A stretch of DNA of 64,000 bases. It comes from Gnetum montanum. Its lineage: Eukaryota > Streptophyta > Gnetopsida > Gnetales > Gnetaceae. Below are positions 1 to 11,180 of the stretch, in pieces. A program made the translations under genes and the position numbers. The stretch spans positions 107,062 through 171,061 of the forward strand of contig MNCI01016353.1 in the NCBI GenBank assembly GCA_015680685.1. Reading direction: 5' to 3'. Positions within the stretch are counted from its first letter, which is position 1; every line of letters starts with the position of its first letter. The notes under the pieces are model-generated. The model made no database searches and was not told where the DNA came from. It saw only the letters and a list, made by a program, of their open reading frames with translations.

Positions 1-425
1 AAAATCTCCTCCGAATATCCAAGGCATTGGGGAAAGAGCATTTGCAAGTTCTTGCCAAAGGAGAGCCCGTTCTGTGGAGTCGTTTGGGGCATATATCGAG
101 CAAATGCCAAAAGGGCCATGCAAGGAGGAGAAGGTGGCCCAAGAAACTTTATGCCCAGAATCAAAACCACTTTGAAGGATTTTAGTTTTCCAGTAAGGTG
201 AGAGGAGAATGGTTGTGCTCCTTTCCCACTCATATGGGATGTCGCTAGGATTGAGGAGTGAGGAAGAAACCAATCGGCAGAAAGGGATAAAAGATCAACT
301 GATACCTTAATTTCTTGAAGGAGAACAAAATCAAAGGCTGTATTAAGACTAGAAATAAAGTTGCCTACTCGTTTCCGACGAAGCCTACCAGTAAGCCCTA
401 GAACATTCCATGAGAGGAGGTTCAT
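1..425 (-). pseudogene. L1 ORF2, endonuclease N-terminus (partial)
   Basis: Reading leftward from an ATG at 425, the frame gives MNLLSWNVLGL and shortly after it FVLLQEIK. These are the N-terminal SWN and QE(T/I)K motifs of L1 endonucleases, which nick target DNA for target-primed reverse transcription. Later in the frame there are stops, so the gene is decayed, and it is cut by the window edge. The ATG lies 173 bases after the ORF1 stop, the usual ORF1-ORF2 spacing type in plant L1 elements. The homologous start in copy 2 is at 58696. Confidence 0.75.
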
Positions 426-597
426 GGGGAGACAAGAGGTAGTTTGGATGAGAGGTCAACAGAAGATTCAGAAGTCGAATTATCAACTTCCATTGTTCCT
501 AACAAGAGGGTAAAGGAGTTGTTAGTGGAGATAGGGGCCATGGAAGTGTTCAATGAAGAGGAGCTGGAGGGAGGAATATAACTAAAAGAAGTTTGAC

Positions 598-1498
598 TCA
601 TTTCCTTCCACTGCTCACCACGAACTCATCCACCGAAACTGAGTCCTTGACAACCTTTGAGGGGATGATATGGGTGGAGGTGTGATTACCTAATTGTTGT
701 TTCTGTAGCTTGGAGGGGCTAGACTGAGAGGAGGTTTGTGAAGCTATTGGGGCAGGAGATCCAAATTTAAAGGATACTGAGGATGGGCATAATGGTGTGA
801 CTGGGGGACGGGTGTTCTGAGATGCTACAGATGGTTTCTTTCTAGCTAGGATGGGACACACCGAAATATGATGCTTAGCCCTGTGACAATAGCTACATGA
901 GTTTGGAAGGTAAAAATAGTTCACTTTCTGGATGAAGAGTTTTCCACCAGCAGCGAGGGTTAATGAGGTCTTCCGAAGAGCTATGTCCAATTCAATACAA
1001 TAACAGCAAATTTGAGTTTCATTGATCGCCGTACAATGATCGGAAATAATAGGACCTAGGATTCTCACAATGTCCCTCTCAACAAATGAGAAAATAAGTG
1101 GAAGATTGGGCAATTCCACGTAACAGGGAATTATATTAAAAGCTGGGTCGTTAAAATTAAAGTCAAATTTCTAGGCACGGGCTATTAAGGTTGCATTACG
1201 TGTTGGAAAAATTTTTAAAGAGAGAGCCTTCTCAACCAGAGAGGCATCCAATAGTTCCACCAAAATAAAATTTCAAGTGTAATATTGTGCATCAGAGACC
1301 TGAATGCCCTAGGGTAGAAGTAGGCTTTGAACTTGAGTGTTGATACTTGGGGACCTTGGTAAAAATCCCACAATTTGAAAAAAAAAAAAAATGAGTTGCG
1401 AAATCATTGGAAACTGCTTCAAAAATATCATCCAGTAACAAAAAATCAATTTGAGGTGAGGTAGAGGAACTTCTCTGAGGAAGAGCAGAATCTGACAC
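598..1498 (-). pseudogene. L1 ORF1, zinc-knuckle RNA-binding protein
   Basis: ORF1 of copy 1. The best-preserved part (598-1119) contains VELPNLPL, an ELDIA segment and then the zinc knuckle CSYCHRAKHHISVC, a CX2CX4HX4C pattern followed by P. This order (DUF4283-like region then CCHC knuckle) is typical of plant L1 ORF1 proteins that coat element RNA. The N-terminal part (about 1292-1498) starts at SDS; the start codon is now GTG, while the homologous position in copy 2 is ATG (60638). Frameshifts separate the two parts, so this is a pseudogene. A serine/proline-rich tail follows the knuckle and ends at a TGA at 598-600. Confidence 0.75.
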
Positions 1499-1989
1499 GC
1501 AACAAGCACAGCTTCTTCACAGCGGCAACGCAGAGACACCCCAACTACCACTCCAGATTGATTCAGATCTGTAAAAGCACTCTCTGGATTGTATTTTGGA
1601 TGCCGATTTTCCAAGAAAAATCGAGTGAAGTAAAGCAGATGCGGTGTGAAATTCAGAAAACTCATATCTGTGTTTATAATCTGGCTGCAAGTTTTTGACA
1701 AGATTTCTGTGGACCTTGATGCTATCAACAGGTGCAATGGTGTATGTAAGGTGGAGAGAAGAGCAGATCAGAGCAGCAGGGAATCTAGGATAATGGATTC
1801 GTCGTTTAGCATGAATATGTTATGGCTGTCCATCGGGTTTCAACATGAAAGATTTTCTGTATGTGAAACGGAGGATCTGGCTCGGCATCAAAGGCTTGCC
1901 GCCGTTGACGACGTAGTCATCATAGGAAACGCGACGGAAAATCTCCAAATTCACGATCTTTGTCGATAGTCCCAATAGTGAAATGTGAT

Positions 1990-2880
1990 CGATGTAGACC
2001 TATTGTGACTAGAAAATCATATGTTATTCCATAAGCTATTCTAATTTTAGTGGTAGCTCCTTCATATATGTCTTGAATTATTTTAATATATTGATTAGGA
2101 ATTTTTTTTCTTTGTAAGGTCCACCAAATAATATCTCTAGGCACTCTATCATATGCTTTTTCTAAGTCAATGAAGATCATATGTACTTTTTTTCTATGTT
2201 TTCTAAATTTCTCCATTAATTGTCATATAAAAAAATTAGCCTCTATAGTAGATCTCCCTAGCATAAATCCAAATTGATTTTATAATATTTTTGATTTAAT
2301 TCTACGATGCTACCATATGACTATCTCCTAAATGTTCATAGTTTGGCCTATTAGTTTGATCCCCTATAGTTTGCACAATTTTGTACATCTTCTTTATTTT
2401 TGTAAATGGGAAAAATCTCTAATTTTTAGGCATTTCTCCATCCTTCAAAATTTTGTTAAATAATTGTGTTACTCAAGAAACTCCTAATATCTACCAATGC
2501 TTTCTAGGCTTCCATAGGAATGTGATCTAGTCCAATAGCTTTCATATTTTCCATCTTTCATAAGGCTATAGGAAAGTTCATTAAATAAACCAAAATTTGG
2601 TTCTTCTTCTTAGATGTCTTCTCTTGGGAATTCTTCATTTAATAATTCTTGAAAATAATTTTTCACCTATCCAAAATTTCATTGTCTTTTATAAAAATTC
2701 TTTCATTTACTTTCTTAATGCATTTAACATTATTAATGTTCTTACATTTCTTGTTCCTAATTTTGGCCCATTTATAAAAATATTTTTCTCCTTCCTTTAT
2801 TCCTAAATTCTCATAAAAGTTACCCAATGCCTTATGTTTGGCTTTAGCTACTACTATGTTTGCCTCCTTCTTTGTCATTT
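1990..2880 (-). pseudogene. RTE linker and reverse transcriptase (truncated)
   Basis: The linker (2663-2878) reads KEGEKYFYKWAKIRNKK and then VKCIKKVNERIF, a typical RTE pattern before the RT. The RT section (about 1990-2640) includes FIDLEKAYDRVPRDIIW, the RT motif with a catalytic aspartate, then IKIIQDIYEGATT. The frame is lost after TIGLHR at about 2005, before the YADD-type active-site box. Decayed and truncated. Confidence 0.85.
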
Positions 2881-3179
2881 TGTATATCAGCTTGTTTTCT
2901 TGGCTAATACTTTGCTACCATTCCTTAAAACATTTTTTTTTATTTTGGATAGTGTGTTTCTACTTCATCACTCCATCACTATGTCTTTTTGGCATGTATA
3001 TCTCGCCTTTTATTTCACCCAAAATATTCTTTATAATTTACTAAGTGCAACTTTCCATCTAACCTCAAATTAAATTTATAAAGTAATTTCAATTCTAGGT
3101 GCCATCATGAAGTAATTGTTCTCTAAATAAGGTGATGCTATCTTCTTTCAAATTTCACCATTGTATGCATTTAGTTCCT

Positions 3180-3926
3180 TTTCTCATGATACTTTTAAAG
3201 CTTTGTATAGCTAAATCCATGACCATTAGTTGATGTTGGGTTGCAAGGCACTCTCCAGGCATGACCTTGTAGTCTTTGCACATGGCCTAGTCTCTTTTGT
3301 GCAACAAGAAAGAATCAAATTTTATTTTATCCATATCACTTTTATATGTAATTAAATGTTTCATCTTCTCCTTGAAATAAGTATTTGCAATTGCAAGGTC
3401 ATAGGCACTTGCAAATTCCAATAGTGAATATCTCATATCATTGTGCTCTCCAAATCCTTGTCCTCCATGAATCCTATCATATCTCATTTTCATAGATCCA
3501 ACATGACCATTAAAATCCCCTCCAATAAATATGATTTCTTGCTAGGAAATTTCTTGAAGCACTTGGTCCATGGAATCCAAAAAAATTTGCTTAATTGAAT
3601 TTTCTAGGCCAACTTGTAGAGCATATATGCTAATGACATTGATAATCTTATTTCCAAGAACAAGTTGGATTCCCATAATTTGATCACCATGCCAATATAC
3701 GTGTACCACTTTATCTTTGAAAAATTGATTAATGATGATGCCTACTCTATTTCAATCATTTTCTTTTATTGAATAGAAGAGTTTGTAGCCATGGTCTAAA
3801 TCTTTAGCTTTCTCTCCTTTCCATCTTGTTTCTTGGAGGCAAGCAATGCAAATTCTTTATCCTTTCATGACATTGATAATTTCAAAGGTCTTTTTATTTA
3901 GATTTCCAATGTTCTAAATTGCCATC
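3180..3926 (-). pseudogene. RTE endonuclease domain
   Basis: Apurinic-type endonuclease of the RTE element. Reading leftward: NIGNLNKK near 3915, CLQETRWKGEKAKD near 3845, an IYALQ segment near 3630, GGDFNGHVG near 3505, then DRIHGGQGFGEHN and HQLMVMDL near 3220. The D of GGDFN and the C-terminal H of the HQL segment fit the catalytic set of this phosphohydrolase fold. Several stops interrupt the frame (for example after KEND and EIS), so it is a pseudogene. The domain nicks the target site before reverse transcription. Confidence 0.85.
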
Positions 3927-3930
3927 CAAA

Positions 3931-5126
3931 ATTTCTATTGCTGCACTTGCTTCTTTACCCACAACCATCCCTAATGTAGAAACCATTATATACTTTTCAC
4001 AATATCTGGACAATGAGGTTATGCATCATTTTTGGATGACTTCCTAGCAAGCCGTTGCCCATTTTTCACATCAACCAAGCCTTGTGACTCTTATCCATCA
4101 CTTCTAGAAAATACCATAACATTTGTAAAATCTAAAAAAGAACTCATTCATGATATTTGACAAGGTTTTACAATTGGCTTCTAACCTAATGCTAACCCTT
4201 ATCCTTTCATATCCAAACTTGGGACCAACATTGGCAATGTCATAAAATACATAAAAGTATAGCCTAAAAATATAATTTAAACTAGTACCTTGTTGTCCAT
4301 AATGCTAAAACCAAACCAAACATAGTAAATGACATTGTGAAAAAAAAAAAACCAGAAATTCCACTCAAACCACATTCGAGTAAAAAATATACAAAACTTG
4401 TTGAATTAGTAAATATAAGAGAAGGAATCAAGAATTCTTACTTTTCAATCATTATATAAAAATCAAGGATGATGAACACATGCATAACCATACATGATCC
4501 TTGTGCATAATCAAGGATGCCAATTGTGAAGGATGCTAATTGTGCCCAATGGAAATGGGGTATGAGGTTTCTATAAGAAAAACTCTTAACCCCAACCCTT
4601 AGCTAGAGTTTTTGTTTCTACAATTAAACTCAACAAAAGCTAGTCTAAACCTTAATCCATCTCGCATAAAATTCCACAATAAAATCCATAAAAAATGCCA
4701 AACTACCTAATTGATAAAACTAATTAATAAAATACCAATAGTCCAACTATCACATGTATACCTTTACTAAGCCATAAAATGACAATTAAAATCAACTCAC
4801 TAATCGTAAGCTCACATCACATACAGTGTGTACACATAATGCATGAAGCATTGCTACACTACATAACCACTAATAATAAATAATGAATGCTAAAACATAC
4901 TAACTGCAAGGCATAAGACATACTACTTCTTTGTCCATAAGGTACACAACATATCACATGTGGAAAACCATACAACCAACACATGCTTTACTTGTCAAAT
5001 ATGCCCATGTCACACCAATGCCCATGATACTTGCCAAGCTCATTCATTCATGTCAGGGGAATATCCAATCATGAGAAGAATAATAACATGCATAATAAAA
5101 CATTGTAAAATATAATATCATAATAC
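3931..5126. other. No gene seen; AT-rich spacer
   Basis: AT-rich sequence with no ORF of interest on either strand and no LTR-like ends. The first 200 bases may be the RTE 5' leader. The last five bases before element A (5127-5131, ATTAC) are its target-site duplication. Confidence 0.5.
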
Positions 5127-5131
5127 ATTAC

Positions 5132-6026
5132 TGATGAATCATGGTTTTCCAAGTGCTGATATCAGACCCCTAATATCAAGTACAAAATATCAAGTCTGAT
5201 GAGTCTTGATATTGGACCCCCGATATCGGACCCCTAATATCAAGTACCCAATATCGTAGCCTGGCTAGCAATATCGGATACGCGATATTGTGATTCTCGT
5301 GTGAGCCTATAAATACACAATGGGATGCATGGGAAAGTAATAGTAGAAGTTAGTATTAGAGTAGGATCGTTTTGTTAGTTTTTCCTCTCAACCCTTTCCC
5401 TAGTGCATGCTCGTAGTGTGATGATTGTAATTGTATGGAACCTTTATTCGAGTCTGACATACTTGGACACGGACATGATCGGCAATAAATATTGAGATTA
5501 CTTCATCATTGCAGCATTCACTTAGTTTTAATTGTTATTTATTTCTTTCTTAATTAATATTTCTCTACCCTCATTTCCTATCCCTGTTATCAAATGCAGA
5601 ATGAGTACGACTTAATCACGAGCATTTAAGTGTGACTACTTGGTATCCCAGTAGAATACCTAGGACATGCACTTGGTAATCCCAGTAGTAGTACACAAGG
5701 TCCAAGATGTGTATGGATGATTAAGGGACAGATGCTCATCACACTTAGGCTAGCTTAGACTCTCTTTACCCTTTCCCTCTTAGGTTAATCAAAGTTATTT
5801 CCATTGCCTCTAGGAGTAGCACTAGTCTAGGACTACATCATACACCTCACTCTGGACTAAACCATACGTGACAAAGCAAATACTAGTCTAGGTGTGAAGA
5901 TAGCAAACTGCGATCAATGAGTAACTATCTAGATACCACAACTAGCCTGTCTGCGGAGTTCGATCGGATCGTGCGTGAATGCTCATATTCGTATGGCTGA
6001 GTGTATGGGTACCTTGTCACTCATCA
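5132..6026 (+). repeat. 5' LTR of element A
   Basis: Starts TGATGAATC, ends CACTCATCA, and pairs with the LTR at 10280-11175. The first 160 bases (U3) hold an array of GATATC-like words (GATATCAGACCCC and similar), followed by a TATA box, TATAAATA, at 5308-5315. The rest resembles the LTRs of B and C, for example the stretches around TGAGTACGACTTAATCACGAG and GGACTAAACCATACGTGAC. Confidence 0.93.
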
Positions 6027-6027
6027 T

Positions 6028-6045
6028 TAGTGCCATTGTCACGGA
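6028..6045 (+). promoter_or_regulatory. Primer-binding site of A (decayed tRNA-Asp type)
   Basis: TAGTGCCATTGTCACGGA lies one base after the LTR. It matches the better-preserved site in B (TGGCACCGTTGCCAGGGA), which in turn is close to the tRNA-Asp-type site known in Athila/Tat elements. The differences are mostly transitions. Confidence 0.75.
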
Positions 6046-6159
6046 TGGTGCTAGTTATTTAGATTGGTTATATCATATAAGATCATTGTAACAAGTATTA
6101 ACGATATACCTTTTAGAAAAGAAATTAATTGCAAATAATTCACACATAAATTCACAACA

Positions 6160-8196
6160 ATGTCTCTCTCACAAGACTATGATAACGCAACAACTAGTAA
6201 GGCAATTCATTGGAGAACTAACAAATTATACGATGATGAAGATGAAGTTTGGAGTACCCAATCTGATGTAGGGGTCTCCTATGTACATAAACGAAGACAA
6301 CATCTTCCCAACTCACAAATTCATAACCTACCTAGTGATGATGAACCCCTGCTGGCCACTAAGAGCCTAATGCATATACAAGAGGCTGTTCGAATATCCT
6401 GCAGGCATCGCAAGGAAAGTCGCCTACCTAGGCTTGATTTAAACAACTTTTCCAAATATTCAAGAGGCTATGATTTAGATCCGCAACATCATTTACAAGC
6501 CTTCCATGATGCCTGTGTATGGAACAATATTGATAATGGGTGGAAAAAACTTAAGCTCTTTCCTACGACACTCATTGACCAAGTAAAAGTATGGTATAAG
6601 TCTTTAAAACCAAAATCAATTCAATGTTGGCCGACAATGGTAAAACTCTTCAATGAAAGCTATCAAACCTATGCAAGAGTGTCAACCTTGAGGAGACAAA
6701 TCCAAGAGTGTAAACAAGCGCAACTTGAACCCTTAGACATGGCCTTAAAAAGATATTATGCATTGTTAAACAATTGCCCAAACCATGGATTCTCCGAGGA
6801 AAGGCTAATGTACCACATCATAGATGGGCTCCGTAATGAAACAAGGGAAACCTTAGGGATGTATGCCCGAGGTCAACTATATGAGCTACGAACCCATCAA
6901 GTCTAAGAGCTTATCAAGCGGGTAACAAAAGAAGAAGGAGAAATGGCTAAATGGGAGAATGTTGAAAAATGTCAACAGGATCAAAATCTCAATTTAACAA
7001 AGGTCCATAATCAGGAAGAGGAAAAATCAACTCATCTCAAGAAGGTGGAACCATCTTTGCCAGTACTACAATCACTAGATGAAATTGAGGCAAAGCTCAA
7101 TAAGATGACGAAATAGATACATGAAAAATGTGGAGAATATGCCAACACTATTGGAGGTAGAGCCATGATAAACCAAGAAGTAGGATAGAACACCCTTAGA
7201 CAATCAAAAAGAAGGGTTGAAGAGAATAAGAACTCAACTATTGATCATACGTATCAATGTAACATTTGCTTGTACGATCACCCCAAAGGTCAATGCCCAA
7301 TCTTGTCACATTTACATGAGCATTGGGGAAGAATGTTACATCTAGAGTTCGTACAAAAATACTATGTTCAATCACAATGGCAAAAATCCCAGTCGTGGGG
7401 GAGGCCATCCTCAAACTGGTCACACCCTTCATATCATCTGAGCCCAAGCACTTATCAGGTTCAGCATCCTATTTCCCCAACTGGGTCAACATCTTCTATC
7501 TCATAACATTATTATCATTCTCCTAAATACTATCAACCCATATACTATCCAACATGATCACCACCTCATGTGCCTTACACTTCTCCTCAGATTCAATATT
7601 CTCATCCTTCACCTCCTTCTACATCGACACCAGTTATGCCAAAAGGATTTGCACCATAGCATTGACCCACAAATGCTACTTGTGTAGCTACTTTCAACTG
7701 TAGTGGGAATCCTCCACAACATCGAAGGCGTCCCTTCTTTAGACATGACTATAGAAAGGGACCGCATAGTTCTAAGACCATTGCATCCTCCCACTCAGCA
7801 CAAGTTCAACACTGTGGTGCATCCTTCTCCTCAAACTCAATGCCTCATGTTACCTAATCTGAGCCACCAATCAACACTCTAACAACTATGCAGCCCAATG
7901 AATATAGCCACATAGGGAGACATATCGATCCTTGCATACCATCTTACAGTCACAGGGTGTCATAGTGGGTCAACTCCTTATCAATTGACTACATCTCATA
8001 GCTTGCCCCACTATGTCAACTTTAATACAGTGTGTGCATCCCAATTTGGGTACATTCCAACCATGACACCAAAAGACACCCAATGGTTTGGATATGATCA
8101 GGTCCCAATATTTCCAAAACGCTTAGATCCAAACCTTCCATTTATTAATTCTAGCCATGCTCAAAGGTTTAGTCATGGGGGATACCCCCCATTCTA
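6160..8196 (+). pseudogene. gag of element A (decayed)
   Basis: Retrotransposon Gag (capsid/nucleocapsid precursor). The first 248 codons from the ATG at 6160 are open: MSLSQDYDN, then IHWRTN, HRKESRLPRLDLNNF, HHLQAFHDA and VWYKSLKPKSIQ. The W-Y-L-P-SI pattern is the core of Ty3-type plant gag. A TAA at 6904 replaces the CAG present in B, and further stops follow, though similarity to B continues. At about 7255 there is CNICLYDHPKGQC, a divergent zinc knuckle with three rather than four residues before His. A proline/serine/tyrosine-rich tail ends in SHGGYPPF and a stop at 8196. The start was chosen because B and C have the same position and context. Confidence 0.85.
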
Positions 8197-9661
8197 ACAA
8201 GTATAATTAATAAATGTTTTTTCTTTTCTTTAATTTTAAAATTTTTTGTTTTCCAGTTTTTCATCTTTCAATTTTTTGTTTTTATCTTTTTATTGGTTGT
8301 TTCATCTTTTTATTCATTGTTTTATCTTTTTATCTTTTTATGAATAATCTCATCTATGAATAAAACACTCATGTGACTCATTAGTTGAGGTGTTGTTCTT
8401 TGCTATCAAGTCTCGAGTAACTAATTATTTGGACAGCAAGCCCATCACATCCACCTAACCATTCTATTAATAAGAGGTTCTACTATGGGTACAATGATAT
8501 TCTTAACATCATTAAAAATTAAAGTAATTTTGTGCTCATTATACCTAGAGTGAAGAAGAATGTACCAAGAGGGAATGGCCAGGGTGTGACATCAAGGGGA
8601 CTTTTGGATTCTCTTTGGTAACATCTGTAGGAGTTACCATGCAACCTGGGTGTACCAAGATCCTTGTAGATCTAATGAAAAATGGAAGTAAGAGTAATAA
8701 AGGCACTCACTCAAGAAAACTAATGCTATTCTGGGGGGTCCCATTGGAAATACATGCACCCAATCTTGAAGGTTGGCAGCTTCTCTAGATTAAGCATTCA
8801 AAAAATGAAAAAAAGAGAAAGAGAGAGAGAAAGAAGAGTGTGCTAAAGTGGCCACACAAAAAGAAAAAGAAAAGATCAAGCTCAAAGTGCTAAAAAGTAA
8901 TTCCGAATTACTCCTCCCTTAAATAAAACACCAAGTGATCGTACACCTTGTTTTTGTGGTACTCTTATGGTTGTCCATCATGGGATGAAACAATGCAATG
9001 TCACTGATCAGAGGAATGGACTTGGTCTTGATTTTGGAGTGACAGGAAAATGACACATTAATCACATCCTACACTCAAGATTCTTTATGCCCTAGGTCAG
9101 TTACCTCATGTTCCAATTTCTGCAATCCCTTCTACAATTTGCCTCATCTCGTTGTTCATGTATTTGTGACCCGTGTCTTGTGTAACATAGAATTCACACC
9201 CCATCACGGTGGTATCTACATGTGTGTGTTTTGTGGAGCTAGTGTGGATTACATTTAACCCTTTTAGTGCCTACAGACATTTTTGGGTATAGTTACGTAA
9301 GGGCATGATAGGTAGGAACTTGCTTTGGGGAGGACCCACTTACGTGAGTTTTGTAATTTTTACTTGTTGCACATCATCACATCATTTTATACCCTCTAAG
9401 TACTTCATTGCCAAATCTATTCTTTCCTTTGTCATCATTTTATCAAATGTTCCTCAAAACCATTAAATGTCCTTTTATGTGTCACCTAAACAAATCAGGT
9501 TAGACATTAAACTTTTAGGGCAACTTCCTTGAAAAAATTTTCCAACTCTAAAATCACAATAAACAAAGAATTCAACATTTATTAAAGGCAATGAGTAAGG
9601 TATGAAATAATTGAACTTCTTTAAATAACCTTACTAATAATTGATCTTTGTGTGATTATAG
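8197..9661 (+). other. Conserved non-coding spacer of element A
   Basis: About 1.5 kb between gag and ORF2 with no long ORF. It contains a T-rich tract, a purine-rich GAAAAAGAGAAAGAGAG stretch near 8810, and blocks shared with B and C, such as ATGTCACTGATCAGAGGAAT near 9000 and GTGTGTTTTGTGGAGCTAGT near 9225. The internal promoter array present in B and C is not recognisable here. It ends in ATTATAG directly before the ORF2 ATG. Confidence 0.7.
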
Positions 9662-10098
9662 ATGGCCCCTAAAAGAGAACAACAAGGAGGACCTTCTCAA
9701 GGTGCAATTGAATGCCCCGGGGGAGGCAGAGACCAAGGACCTCATGCAGAACATGCAGAGTAGGAGGCACAATCATTCAACATCCATCAAGGACCTCCTT
9801 TCACTGCACAATCTAGCCAAGTAAAAGGTGGAGAGGTTAAGGCCTGAGTCTATGAAGAGGAATGATAGCTATTTGCGGCATGGCATGTTAAGGCCAATCA
9901 AGTGTTCCCATAGCTGCCATGTCCATGGAAAGTGCTGACTCCATCAAACATTGGAACATCAACATGAATGGCTCATAATCCTCAGATAAAAGAGGAGAAA
10001 CATCAAGCGCTTCTTCAACGGTATCAATCTCAAAGCCTAGAGCACAAGGTAAGGGAAAGAGACCTATGGAGGAGCCACCACCACCATGAACCACATGA
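9662..10098 (+). pseudogene. ORF2 remnant of element A, internally deleted
   Basis: Keeps both ends of the family ORF2. The start MAPKREQQGGPSQG and HAEHAE, QSFNIHQGPP match B (MAPKRGQQKGPAQG). After about 60 codons the sequence jumps to the C-terminal part (VYEEE, AAWHVKANQ, LPCPWKV, TPSNIGT) that in B lies about 2.3 kb further on. The conserved N-terminal region and the coiled coil are therefore absent. Stops (for example after HAE) show it is not functional. The TGA at 10096 aligns with the B stop at 35253. Confidence 0.75.
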
Positions 10099-10266
10099 GT
10101 TCCAATAAATTTTGTAATTTTGTGTTCGTGTCCCAATTTTGTTGTATTCAACTCTCCACTGTGGCATGAATAAATTTCTAGTTAGTCAATCATCCCATAC
10201 CTATCCACTGTGTAATCAATTGAACATGTTCCTCACTTTCTTTGACTTGAGGACGAGTTGTTATTC

Positions 10267-10279
10267 AATCGTGGGGGTA
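10267..10279 (+). promoter_or_regulatory. Polypurine tract of A
   Basis: AATCGTGGGGGTA directly abuts the 3' LTR and matches the tract before the 3' LTR of B. It is the expected primer site for plus-strand synthesis. Confidence 0.8.
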
Positions 10280-11175
10280 TGATGAATCATAGTTTGCTAG
10301 GTGCTGATATTGGACCCTTGTTATCGAACCCCTGATATTAGGTACAAGATATCAGGTCTGATGAGTCCCAATATCGGACCCCCATTATCAAGTACCTAAT
10401 ATCGTAGCTTGGCTAGCGATATCAAATACGCGATATTGTGGTTCCCGTGTGAGCCTATAAATACACAATGGGATGCACGAGAAAGTAATAGTAAAAGTTA
10501 GTATTAGAGTAGGATCTTTTTATCAGTTTTTCCTCTCAACCCTTTCCCTAATGCATGCCTGTAGTGTGATGATTGTAATTGTATAGAACTTTTATTTGAG
10601 TGTGACGTACTTGGACACGCACATGACTGGAAATAAAGATTGAGATTACTTCATCATTGCAACATTCGCTTAGTTTTAATTATTATTTATTGCTTTCTTA
10701 ATTAATATTTCTCTACCCTCATTTCCTATCCATGTTATCAAACACAAAATGAGTACGACTTAATCACAAGCATTTAAGTGTGACTACTTGGTATCCCAAT
10801 AGCGTACATAAGACATGCGCTTGGTAATCCTAGTAGTAGTACACGAGGTCCAAGATGTGTACAGATGATTAAGGGATGGATGCTCATCACACATAGGCTA
10901 GCTTAGACTCTCTTCACCCTTTCTCTCTTAGGTTAATCAAAGTTATTTCTGTTGCCTCTAGGAGTAGCACTAGTCTAGGACTACATCATACATCTCGATT
11001 TGGACTAAACCATACATGACAAAGCAAATACTAGTCCAAGTGGGAAGACAACGAACTATGATCATCAAGTAACTAATCTAGATACCACAACTAGCCTATC
11101 TGTAGAGTTTGACTGGATCATGCGTAAATGCTCGTATTCATATGGTTGAGTGTAGGGGTACCTTGCCACTCATCA
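10280..11175 (+). repeat. 3' LTR of element A
   Basis: Starts TGATGAATCATAG and ends CACTCATCA, followed by the duplication ATTAC. It carries the same U3 array of GATATC-like words and the same TATAAATA box as the 5' LTR, with scattered substitutions. Confidence 0.93.
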
Positions 11176-11180
11176 ATTAC

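Larger units (their letters stand above)
1..1975 (-). mobile_element. L1-type LINE, 5' half (copy 1)
   Basis: Non-LTR retrotransposon on the minus strand that runs off the left edge of the window. From its 5' end (about 1975) it reads: untranslated leader, ORF1 (zinc-knuckle RNA-binding protein), then the start of ORF2 with the apurinic-type endonuclease. The order and motifs are those of plant L1 elements. A second, more decayed relative lies at 58030-60780 with the same order. The reverse transcriptase should lie left of base 1. The 5' end near 1975 is placed where similarity to the neighbouring RTE element begins, so it is approximate. Confidence 0.8.
1990..3930 (-). mobile_element. RTE-clade LINE, 3'-truncated
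   Basis: Minus-strand non-LTR retrotransposon with endonuclease, linker and reverse transcriptase in one former ORF, read from about 3926 down to about 2000. The motif set (CLQETRW, GGDFNGHVG, FIDLEKAYDRVPRD) is that of plant RTE LINEs. It stops abruptly after IGLHR in the RT fingers/palm region, just where the L1 leader begins, so the 3' part is missing. Many in-frame stops show that it is inactive. Confidence 0.85.
5132..11175 (+). mobile_element. LTR retrotransposon A, non-autonomous, with TSD ATTAC
   Basis: Complete element of about 6.0 kb. The LTRs (895 and 896 bp) both start TGATGAATCAT and end ACTCATCA, and the five bases ATTAC occur just outside both ends (5127-5131 and 11176-11180). 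Inside, in order: primer-binding site, gag, a non-coding spacer of about 1.5 kb, a short ORF2 remnant and the polypurine tract. No protease, reverse transcriptase, RNase H or integrase motif is visible, so it would have depended on another element for copying. The two LTRs differ at many positions, mostly by transitions, so the insertion is not recent. Confidence 0.93.
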
